From Fibrobacter sp. UWEL (GTDB lineage: Bacteria > Fibrobacterota > Fibrobacteria > Fibrobacterales > Fibrobacteraceae): a stretch of 64,000 nt of DNA. The translations under genes were made by a program, and so were the position numbers. Under the pieces are notes generated by a model, which saw only the letters and a list, made by a program, of their open reading frames with translations, did no database searches and had not been told where the DNA came from. The stretch spans positions 186,001-250,000 of the forward strand of contig NZ_FRBE01000001.1 in the NCBI RefSeq assembly GCF_900142535.1, in the 5' to 3' direction. Below, piece by piece: positions 25,809 through 33,202 of the stretch. The stretch's first letter is position 1. Each line of letters starts with the position of its first letter.

Positions 25809-26369
25809 ATGGAAATTTTGGATACTTTGACGTATTGGTTTTGGATCCCGGTTCTTTTTTGGGTGGGTCTCTATTTCTGGTTTCATAGGGTGTCTTACCC
25901 CCTGTACATGAAAAAACTGGTGAAAAATGGCCAAAAGTGGGCCTATGTTCCACGAGTTCGTTCCTATTTCAAGCTTTTTGACTTGATTTTTACCCTGGTC
26001 ATGGCTGCCGTTTCCGCCTTGCCTGCCATTTGGGTGATTTATAATTGGACGGATTTGGAATGGTTCTATGGTTTTGCCGTATCTCCGCTGTTCTTGATCG
26101 TGGGGGTGATTCTTTGCAAAATTGCGAAGAAGAGTACCGCTAACATGTATCGCAACGCCTACTTCCTGGAATATCGCAGGGTGCGTTATGAAAGTGAAAG
26201 TAAGGGAGATTTCCGCAGTGAAACGGATGTTCAGAATCGAACGATCTGGAGCTTCACCAAGAAGCTGAAGGAAGCGGAATCCAAGGGCCGCCTGTGGGAG
26301 ATGGTGTATCTGATGAGCAAAACCAAGAAGATTCCACCTGATGTCTATGCGGAGACCATGTATGGCTAA
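25809..26369 (+). CDS. Small inner-membrane protein of unknown function
   Basis: A 186-residue protein starting at ATG 25809. Three hydrophobic segments are seen: FWIPVLFWVGLYFWF near the N terminus, DLIFTLVMAAVSALPAIWVI in the middle, and YGFAVSPLFLIVGVILC. A basic, charged cytoplasmic tail of about 75 residues follows. I recognise no family. Its stop overlaps the squalene/phytoene synthase start by eight bases, so the two are translationally coupled and it may anchor or assist that enzyme. This is inference from position. Confidence 0.65.
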   Translation: MEILDTLTYWFWIPVLFWVGLYFWFHRVSYPLYMKKLVKNGQKWAYVPRVRSYFKLFDLIFTLVMAAVSALPAIWVIYNWTDLEWFYGFAVSPLFLIVGVILCKIAKKSTANMYRNAYFLEYRRVRYESESKGDFRSETDVQNRTIWSFTKKLKEAESKGRLWEMVYLMSKTKKIPPDVYAETMYG

Positions 26370-27483
26370 TATTCTTGAACAGGCTGGAGTGGGCGAGGCC
26401 GTGCTTTCCGGAAAGGAGGCGTGGGCTTATTCCGAAGATATTCTGTTGAAGGTTTCTAGAACTTTTGCCCTGAATATTAATGCGCTTAAGGGTAAGCTCC
26501 ACAAGAGCATTCTCCTGGCGTACCTGTATCTTAGAATCGCGGATACGGTGGAAGACGATCCGGACATGAATGCTTCTGAAAAAGAGGCCCTGCTGGATAA
26601 ATTCGCCAGTATTTTTAAGACTGCGGAGTTGAAGGACGAGGCCGTTAGCGCTTTTGAAGATGCCCTCCCTGCTAGCTGGCGTGCTCGGGCTACGGAACCT
26701 TATTTTGATTTGTGCCTGCATACTCATGTGGTGGTTCCGTTGCTGAAGGAACTGCCGGAAGTGTATGCCGCTCCCGTTCGTGACGTGACCATCGAAATGT
26801 GCGGTGGTATGGCCAAGTTCGCCAAGCGTCAGGAAGCTGCCTTAAGCTCCGGATGGTTTACTCTGGAATCTGTAGGTGATTTGGATGAATACTGCTATTA
26901 TGTGGCCGGTATTGTAGGAAAACTCCTTACGCATTTGTTTGCCGCAGACACCTGCTTTATTAACGATGTCCGTAAGGCGGAAATGCAGAAGCTGGATGTA
27001 AGCTTTGGCCTTGCTCTCCAGATCGCCAACATCGTGAAGGACTGCCGCGAGGACTCCGAACGTCGAGTCTGTTTCGTACCCGAAGAAATTTGCCGCAAGT
27101 ATGGCTTCGCTCATTCCTATGATATGTTCGTGGGGAATGATGTACTGTCTGGAATGTCTGCGGAGGATCGCGCCGACTTTGAAAAACGTCGTGCGGCCGT
27201 TATGGGTGAACTGGTCCAGAAGGCATGGAAACATCTGGACGACGCCATCGCCTATACCAAGCTCATTCCAAACATCAAGATGCGCACCCGTCTCTTCTGC
27301 CTGTGGCCGCTGTTCATGGCCGCCGAGAACATGAAGTTGATCGGTGATGGTTCCAGCATTTTCGCCTCCGACAAGAAGGTGAAGATTACCCGCGACACCG
27401 TGAAGCAGATTGTGAAATCCACCATGAAGCATTTCTACAGCGACAAGTGGATCGACAAGAGATATAGTGAGGTTCACTCCTAG
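26362..27483 (+). CDS. Squalene/phytoene synthase family protein
   Basis: A 373-residue prenyl synthase that condenses two C15 or C20 diphosphates head to head. The two Asp-rich motifs are YLRIADTVEDD (Asp61, Asp65) and ANIVKDCREDSE (Asp227, Asp231). EYCYYVAGIVGKLLTHLF is the conserved block between them. The pattern resembles squalene synthase more than phytoene synthase. The ATG at 26362 overlaps the upstream membrane-protein gene. No other isoprenoid or carotenoid gene is nearby, so the product is not determined by context. The lack of a C-terminal membrane helix means it may rely on the coupled membrane protein. Confidence 0.82.
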   Translation: MANILEQAGVGEAVLSGKEAWAYSEDILLKVSRTFALNINALKGKLHKSILLAYLYLRIADTVEDDPDMNASEKEALLDKFASIFKTAELKDEAVSAFEDALPASWRARATEPYFDLCLHTHVVVPLLKELPEVYAAPVRDVTIEMCGGMAKFAKRQEAALSSGWFTLESVGDLDEYCYYVAGIVGKLLTHLFAADTCFINDVRKAEMQKLDVSFGLALQIANIVKDCREDSERRVCFVPEEICRKYGFAHSYDMFVGNDVLSGMSAEDRADFEKRRAAVMGELVQKAWKHLDDAIAYTKLIPNIKMRTRLFCLWPLFMAAENMKLIGDGSSIFASDKKVKITRDTVKQIVKSTMKHFYSDKWIDKRYSEVHS

Positions 27484-27484
27484 T

Positions 27485-27563
27485 TGTCATTCTGAGCGAA
27501 GTGTTAAGTATGTTGCGTAATGTCATTCTGAGCGGAGTGCGAAGCACGTAGTCGAAGAATCTA
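27485..27563. repeat. Two copies of the GTCATTCTGAGCG element
   Basis: TGTCATTCTGAGCG starts at 27485 (followed by AAGTG) and again at 27521 (followed by GAGTG). The second copy is complete and ends GTCGAAGAATCT. The same ends occur in the in-frame repeats of the ABC ATPase gene and the elements at 13258 and 21567. They fill the gap before lspA. Confidence 0.75.
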
Positions 27564-27572
27564 GAGGATTTA

Positions 27573-28169
27573 ATGAAGTTTTATAACAAGTTGCCGTTCC
27601 ATATTGCAGTCATTATTTTCAGCATTGTCTCTGACCAGCTTACCAAGCTTTGGGCCTTGTCCCGCTTTTCCAATGAGACGGGTGCTCCTAATCATGATAT
27701 CATCAATGTGGTGGGCGAGTTCATTCGTTTTCAGCTGGTGTTCAATAAGGGAGCGGCCTTTAGCAGCCGCCCTCAGGACCTGATGCCCTTCTTGCCGCCT
27801 TGGCTTTTCTTCCTGCTGATTTCCATTGTGGCCGCAGTGGTGCTGTTCTGGTTTTACAAGTCCATCGATAAGCGTGACTATCTGAGCCGCCTTGGCATTG
27901 TCATGATTATTGGCGGTGCCATCGGTAACTTCATTGACCGCATGCGTCTGCAGATGGTGGTAGACTTTATTGACTGCGACTTGCCTGATTTTATTATGAC
28001 CCGTTTCCCCACATTTAATGTGGCGGATTCCTTCGTGACCGTAGGCGTGGCTTTTGTCCTTCTTTCTCCCTTCATCCTGAAGAAACTGCATAAGCAGATC
28101 AAGGAAGAGGAAAAAGCCAAGAAGGCAGCAAAGGCTGCTGCATCCGTACAGGCTACTGAAGAAAAATAA
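27573..28169 (+). CDS. lspA: Lipoprotein signal peptidase
   Basis: A 198-residue inner-membrane aspartyl protease that cleaves the signal peptide from diacylglyceryl-modified prolipoproteins. Four hydrophobic segments are present. The catalytic aspartates are in IIGGAIGNFIDRM and FNVADSFVTVG; NKGAAFS is the conserved N-terminal loop. The C-terminal 25 residues are an Ala/Lys/Glu-rich extension not needed for catalysis. It precedes rluD by 12 bases, the common lspA-rluD order. Its substrates in this window include the lipoproteins at 49185 and 56639. Confidence 0.93.
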   Translation: MKFYNKLPFHIAVIIFSIVSDQLTKLWALSRFSNETGAPNHDIINVVGEFIRFQLVFNKGAAFSSRPQDLMPFLPPWLFFLLISIVAAVVLFWFYKSIDKRDYLSRLGIVMIIGGAIGNFIDRMRLQMVVDFIDCDLPDFIMTRFPTFNVADSFVTVGVAFVLLSPFILKKLHKQIKEEEKAKKAAKAAASVQATEEK

Positions 28170-28181
28170 GGCCGAAGAATT

Positions 28182-29465
28182 ATGAATTATCTTGTAGACG
28201 AAAAGAAGAATGGTGAACGCATCGATAAGTTCCTGACGAGCGTTCTGGAAAATGTTTCCCGCACTGATGTGCAGAAGATGATTGCTGCCGGCGACGTGAA
28301 GGTGGGTGGGGTTCCTACTCCCAAAAACTTCCGTGTGGAAACGGGCATGGTGGTGGTCTGTGGTGAAATTCCCGAGAAGGAAGCATCCACCTTGGAACCT
28401 CAGGATATTCCTCTGGATATCGTCTACGAAGATGATGATATCGTCGTGATTAACAAGCCTCGTAATCTGGTGGTTCATCCCGGTGCTGGCGTTAAGGATG
28501 GTACTCTGGCCAACGGTCTTCTGTACCATTTCAAGGAAAACCTTTCTACGGTGAATGGCGCTCTCCGTCCGGGCATTGTCCATCGTCTGGATAAGGATAC
28601 TCCGGGTTTGATGGTTGTGGCTAAGAACGATAACGCTCACCGTCACTTGGCTCACCAGCTGGAAACCCGCACTCTCCATCGTACTTATAATGCTTTGGTG
28701 TGGGGTAGCCCCCGTGACCTGGAAGGAACCATTGACGCTCCCATCGGACGTAATCCCCGCAACCGCTTGAAGATGGCTGTGGTGGATGGCGGTAAGGAAA
28801 GCCGTACCCATTTTGAAGCCAAGAAGTTCTTTGCCTTTGCAACCCTTCTGGAACTGCAGCTGGAATCTGGACGTACTCATCAGATTCGTGTCCATAGCCG
28901 TTATATGGGTCATCCTGTTGTCGGTGACCCGCTGTATGATGGTCGCGATGGTTGCTTGAACCGCGTGCAGCCCCTTCTCCGTGAAGTGGCTGAAAAGGTT
29001 CTGGAAATCGCTCCCGCCCAGTTGCTGCAGGCTGTGAAGATTGAACTGATTCATCCTACCACCGGCAAGAAGATGAAGTTCAAGGTTCCTCTGGAAAAGC
29101 CCTTTGACCAGGTCCTGAAACTTTTGAAGAAGGAATGCCCTGCTGACGCTCCCGTCTTTGATGAAGATGAAGGCTTCCGCGACTTCGATCCGGAAATGCG
29201 TTTTGAAGGTGAACCTGACTTTGTTGATGAATATGAAAGCGATGAAGTCCTGGCTCTACTTCCGGAAGAAGCTTGCCCCTATAAGGAACGTAAAACTCGT
29301 GCAGAACGTCTTGCAGAACGTAAGGAACGTGCCGCTGCCCGCAAGGCCAAGGCTGCCGAACGCAAGCTGATTAAGCAGATGAAGGCTGCCAGCAAGAGGG
29401 GCGTATCCGCTGAAGACTTCGTGGAACCGGGTTACGAACCGACCATTGATCCGAACCTGTTGTAG
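28182..29465 (+). CDS. rluD: RluD-type 23S rRNA pseudouridine synthase with C-terminal extension
   Basis: A 427-residue enzyme that isomerises uridines in 23S rRNA. Residues about 10-60 form an S4 RNA-binding domain and residues about 75-310 are the RluA-family catalytic domain, with Asp137 in HRLDKDTPGLMVVAK. RTHQIRVHSRYMGHPVVGDPLYD is the second conserved block. The family is usually about 320 residues; the last 100 residues here are an added tail, first acidic (PVFDEDEGF, DEYESDE) and then Arg/Lys/Ala-rich. The tail may contact the ribosome. It follows lspA in an apparent operon. Confidence 0.9.
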   Translation: MNYLVDEKKNGERIDKFLTSVLENVSRTDVQKMIAAGDVKVGGVPTPKNFRVETGMVVVCGEIPEKEASTLEPQDIPLDIVYEDDDIVVINKPRNLVVHPGAGVKDGTLANGLLYHFKENLSTVNGALRPGIVHRLDKDTPGLMVVAKNDNAHRHLAHQLETRTLHRTYNALVWGSPRDLEGTIDAPIGRNPRNRLKMAVVDGGKESRTHFEAKKFFAFATLLELQLESGRTHQIRVHSRYMGHPVVGDPLYDGRDGCLNRVQPLLREVAEKVLEIAPAQLLQAVKIELIHPTTGKKMKFKVPLEKPFDQVLKLLKKECPADAPVFDEDEGFRDFDPEMRFEGEPDFVDEYESDEVLALLPEEACPYKERKTRAERLAERKERAAARKAKAAERKLIKQMKAASKRGVSAEDFVEPGYEPTIDPNLL

Positions 29466-29496
29466 TTCGGAAAAAATGATATAGATTTACTGTACC

Positions 29497-30375
29497 ATGA
29501 ATCTTGAATACGATGATCTAGTTGCCATCTTGAAGGAAATACCTTCCTGTATTTTCTTTAAGGATAGGGATTGCAAGTATGTATTTGCAACCCATTATTG
29601 GCATCACCTGAATCAGAAAGGTGAAAATTGGACCATCGAAGGTAAGACCGATCTTGAAATTCGCAAGAACAAAGAAAATGCAATGAAGGCTCTGGAAGCC
29701 GATAAGCATATCCTTGCCACTGGCGAAATGCAGGATTATGTCATTAGGGAAGATGGCGCTGATGGCGAGGAACAGTATCTTCGGCTGATCAAGAAACCGG
29801 TACGAAACCGCAATGGCGAAATCATTGGCATTGTGGGCCTGATCAATGATGTCACCAAGGAAACGGTACTGCAGAAGCAGCTGGATGGATACATCCAGGA
29901 ACTGAAGGTGGCCAGCGAAACGGATCCGCTGACAGGTTTGCTGAATCGTCGAAGCGCCCTCGTCAAGTTTAAGCACATTGCAAATGCCAAAACCACTGGT
30001 GTCTATTGCCTGATGGACGTGGACGAATTTAAACAGATCAACGACGGTTATGGCCACGATGTTGGTGATGCTGTGCTGGTGCAAATAGCCCAGGCCTTAG
30101 GTTCTACCTTCCGTGACAAGGATGTGGTAGTTCGCCTTGGCGGTGATGAATTTTGTGTATTTTTGGCGGATGTCCATGATGTGGATTTTGCCGATACCAT
30201 TATCCAGCGTTTTATTACGAAACTGAAAAATGTTCGAATTCCCGAAATGGGAGATAAGCTGATTTCTGTAAGTTATGGTTTGGCCGCGACCACGGTGGAT
30301 ATGCCTATAAAGGAAATGTACAAGGCGGCCGACGCTAACATGTACGAACAGAAAAGAGCGAAAAAGGCTTTATAA
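29497..30375 (+). CDS. PAS-GGDEF diguanylate cyclase
   Basis: A 292-residue cytoplasmic signalling enzyme predicted to make cyclic di-GMP from two GTP. Residues 1-120 are a PAS domain (KEIPSCIFFKDRDCKYVF and IIGIVGLINDVT), then a short coiled coil. The GGDEF domain covers about 140-292, with the intact active site GGDEF at 215-219 and an inhibitory RxxD site at 206-209 spaced five residues before it. No membrane segment is seen. It ends one base before the MurC-like gene, so the two are probably co-transcribed. Confidence 0.9.
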   Translation: MNLEYDDLVAILKEIPSCIFFKDRDCKYVFATHYWHHLNQKGENWTIEGKTDLEIRKNKENAMKALEADKHILATGEMQDYVIREDGADGEEQYLRLIKKPVRNRNGEIIGIVGLINDVTKETVLQKQLDGYIQELKVASETDPLTGLLNRRSALVKFKHIANAKTTGVYCLMDVDEFKQINDGYGHDVGDAVLVQIAQALGSTFRDKDVVVRLGGDEFCVFLADVHDVDFADTIIQRFITKLKNVRIPEMGDKLISVSYGLAATTVDMPIKEMYKAADANMYEQKRAKKAL

Positions 30376-30376
30376 A

Positions 30377-31798
30377 ATGGAATCTTATTTCTTTATTGGT
30401 GTTGCTGGCGTTGGTATGAGTGCCATTGCTCAGTACTTGTCTGGCCGCGGTGTTGAAGTTCGCGGTTCTGACCGTCAGTTTGGTGAATTTTTGGCTGGCA
30501 ACTGTGAGAAACCTCGCGTCATGGAACAGCTGGAAGAATGCGGCGTCAAGTGCTTTGCCCAGGATGGTTCCGGCATTGTGGCGGGACTCACTGCGGTTGT
30601 TGTAAGTACTGCCATCGAAGATACCAATCCGGATTTAAAGCGCGCCAAGGAATTGGGCGTTGCTGTAATGCACCGCAGCGAAATGCTGGCCAAGATTTCT
30701 AAGGAAGCAAAGACTATTGCCGTGAGCGGTACCAGCGGTAAATCTACGGTGACCGCCATGATTTATCACATTCTGCAGTACGCCGGATTACAGCCTTCTG
30801 TGATGACTGGCGCTGGTCTTGTGAACCTTCAGAAAGATGGTAAGATTGGTAATGCAGTTAGCGGTGCTGGCGAATGGCTGGTAGTTGAAGCTGACGAAAG
30901 CGATGGAACTCTAGTCCGCTACGAACCTGAAGTTGGACTCATCCTCAACGTGGACAAGGACCACAAGGAAATGAGCGAACTGCAGGAAATCTTCGGCAAG
31001 TTCCGCAGCAACATTTTGAACAACGGCAAGACTCTGATTGTGAATGACGCTCACCCGCTGGCAAAGCCTTTCAGCCAGGATCGTCACAACGACTTCGGTA
31101 CCGAAAGTTACGTCGGCGTTCAGGGAATCGATTTCCGCACCGATGGCCCGTCCATCATTTTCCGCTGCCGTCACAACAATGAACTGGTGAAGTTTACGGT
31201 TCCGCTGCCGGGCCGTCACAACATGGAAAATGCATTGGCCGCAACAGCCGCAGCACTCCAGGCCGGCGTAAGTCTGCGCACTTGCGCTGATGCCCTCAGT
31301 TCTTTCCCCGGCGTGTTCCGTCGTCATCAGATTCTTGGAACCTTCAACGGCGTTACTCTGGTGGATGACTTCGCTCACAATCCTGCAAAGATTTCCGCCA
31401 GCATCAAGAGCGCCCAGAGCTTTACTGCTGGCCGCGTTCTTGCCTGGTTCCAGCCTCATGGATTTGGTCCCACTCGTTTCTTGCGCAATGACCTGGTGGA
31501 ATTCATCAACAAGGCCCTGCGCGGTGCCGATGGTGAACGCGCTGCCGATTCCATGTACTTCAGCGAAATTTACTACGCTGGTGGTACTGTCACTCGCGAC
31601 ATCTCCGCAGGTGATTTGGCTAACGATTTGACGAAATTGGGTTCTGACGCGATATTCATTGAGAATCGTGATGAATGCGCCAAGGCTATGGTTTCTGCCG
31701 CAAAACCCGGTGATACCATCTTGCTTATGGGTGCCCGCGATCCTAGTCTTGAAAAATTTGCACAAAGTGTCCAGAAATTGCTGGAAAATAAGGCATAA
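30377..31798 (+). CDS. MurC-like Mur ligase
   Basis: A 473-residue ATP-dependent ligase of the Mur family with MurC architecture. The N-terminal Rossmann part has FFIGVAGVGMSAIAQYL. The central ATPase has SGTSGKSTVTAM at 117-128 and VVEADESDGT. The C-terminal domain has LVDDFAHNPAKI. MurC normally has GTHGKTT in the P-loop and DDYAHHPTE in the third domain, so this copy differs at diagnostic positions. It may be a paralogue with another substrate, for example in peptidoglycan recycling, while a canonical MurC lies elsewhere. It starts one base after the diguanylate cyclase gene and ends before a terminator. Confidence 0.75.
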   Translation: MESYFFIGVAGVGMSAIAQYLSGRGVEVRGSDRQFGEFLAGNCEKPRVMEQLEECGVKCFAQDGSGIVAGLTAVVVSTAIEDTNPDLKRAKELGVAVMHRSEMLAKISKEAKTIAVSGTSGKSTVTAMIYHILQYAGLQPSVMTGAGLVNLQKDGKIGNAVSGAGEWLVVEADESDGTLVRYEPEVGLILNVDKDHKEMSELQEIFGKFRSNILNNGKTLIVNDAHPLAKPFSQDRHNDFGTESYVGVQGIDFRTDGPSIIFRCRHNNELVKFTVPLPGRHNMENALAATAAALQAGVSLRTCADALSSFPGVFRRHQILGTFNGVTLVDDFAHNPAKISASIKSAQSFTAGRVLAWFQPHGFGPTRFLRNDLVEFINKALRGADGERAADSMYFSEIYYAGGTVTRDISAGDLANDLTKLGSDAIFIENRDECAKAMVSAAKPGDTILLMGARDPSLEKFAQSVQKLLENKA

Positions 31799-31848
31799 AT
31801 CAAGATCGTTTATCAAATACAGACTTATTTATTTGACAATATTCATTG

Positions 31849-31880
31849 AATCTCCGATAAATATATCGGAGATTTATTTT
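31849..31880 (+). terminator. Terminator-like hairpin directly before the unknown gene pair
   Basis: AATCTCCGAT (31849-31858) and ATCGGAGATT (31865-31874) form a perfect 10-bp stem with a 6-base loop, followed by TTATTTT and then the ATG at 31881. It may end the MurC-like transcript or act as an attenuator for the next gene. No Shine-Dalgarno sequence remains between stem and start. Confidence 0.6.
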
Positions 31881-33194
31881 ATGTTCAGAAAAGTAATTAA
31901 ACTAGATGCGTTTAAAAATTATGGTATAACAAGTCGAATTCCACAGGAGTGTGCATTTATAGAAACACTTCCTCAATCGGGTCGATTTTTACCTTTATTT
32001 TTTCAAGTTGAAGGTTTTTTGCAATCAGAATCATTAGAAGAATCATTAAAGAAATTTTTAGATAGAGAATGTCCGGAAATAAATGATTTTCTAGATGGCA
32101 AATCTTTTATGATAGATGATTGTTCTTTTGTGGTGAATTCTTATAGAGATGTTTTTCCTTCGGAAATTGCTGCATTGCAAAATTCAAAATTGATGATTCA
32201 AAATCAAAGTCCCTATATTGAAATACTTAATTTCTTTGATGATTGTGATTCGCCTGATTTTATTGAAACAGAAATCCAAAATGATTCTTGTAGAATAACG
32301 AATTATAAAATAGATTGCGATGCCACATCACGGCAGAAAGTATCGTTTATCGTTCATTTTGATTTGAAAATTCAGTTGAAAAAAAGAATACAGAGCTTGC
32401 CGTTAGAAAATTTTTTAGCGCCGATTCCTATTCCAAATAATATTCGTTTTTATAATGTCTTGAAAGTCGTTCTAGAAAATTCTGGACAGTTCTATATCAA
32501 TGAAAAAAAATGCATCAAGTTGAAAAATCGAAATCTAGAAGATTCTGAAAATTCATTTTTATGGGATATTCGTGATTATTTAGGAAAAACATCATTGGTC
32601 GATTATTTCAGTTTATTGCAAAATGAAATTGTGAATTCCTATTGGAAAGATAAATTGAATTTTTTCTCGGAATATAGGAAGGATGGTTTTGATTTATGTG
32701 GAAAACGGCTTTTATTTAGAGAATCATCAAATAATCCGGAATTAAATGCGCTTTATATTGATTTCCCCTTAAGGATGAAATCGCCTTTGTTAAAAGAACG
32801 TCTTGAAAAATTACTAGAAGGACTCGGCGCGGGGCTTGAAAAAATACAGTCGGGGGAAACGTTCCGTTCTCAATCCATAACCCATCCAAATAAAATATGC
32901 AAGGATTTATATATCCGTTTTTTAAAATCAAAAGAAGAGCCTGCATCTCAATTTTTAGATCGCCGGCAGAAATTTATAGACGGAATGAAATCCATCCAGG
33001 ACGGCCTGCAATCGGCCTTGCAATATCTTGAAAAAGAAGTGTGGAACAAGGAAAATGATAATCCAGTAGATCATTTAGGCGAAATTTATTTACAAACCAT
33101 GCGTTTAGATCCGATAGTATTCTCAGAAAGTGAAGTCCCTGCGTTGAAAAACTACGCCTGTCAAATGATCAGCGGGACTCTTCTGGAAATATAG
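31881..33194 (+). CDS. Unknown AT-rich protein, first of a tandem paralogue pair
   Basis: A 437-residue protein I do not recognise. No signal peptide or membrane segment is seen, so it is probably cytoplasmic. It is related to the next gene: INDFLDGKSFMIDDCSFVVNSY matches LNGFLDGNAVSLKKNVFSIQSY, VSFIVHFDLKIQLKK matches VHFQVRFDMDVSLKK, WKDKLNFF matches WRDKLMFW, and LDPIVFSESEVPALKNYA matches LDPLEYAESDNPHIKKLA. Two 60-base lines counted by hand are 27-28 percent G+C, against about 45-52 percent in neighbours. The ATG directly follows a hairpin and lacks a ribosome site. Confidence 0.7.
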   Translation: MFRKVIKLDAFKNYGITSRIPQECAFIETLPQSGRFLPLFFQVEGFLQSESLEESLKKFLDRECPEINDFLDGKSFMIDDCSFVVNSYRDVFPSEIAALQNSKLMIQNQSPYIEILNFFDDCDSPDFIETEIQNDSCRITNYKIDCDATSRQKVSFIVHFDLKIQLKKRIQSLPLENFLAPIPIPNNIRFYNVLKVVLENSGQFYINEKKCIKLKNRNLEDSENSFLWDIRDYLGKTSLVDYFSLLQNEIVNSYWKDKLNFFSEYRKDGFDLCGKRLLFRESSNNPELNALYIDFPLRMKSPLLKERLEKLLEGLGAGLEKIQSGETFRSQSITHPNKICKDLYIRFLKSKEEPASQFLDRRQKFIDGMKSIQDGLQSALQYLEKEVWNKENDNPVDHLGEIYLQTMRLDPIVFSESEVPALKNYACQMISGTLLEI

Positions 33195-33202
33195 AGGATG
33201 AA

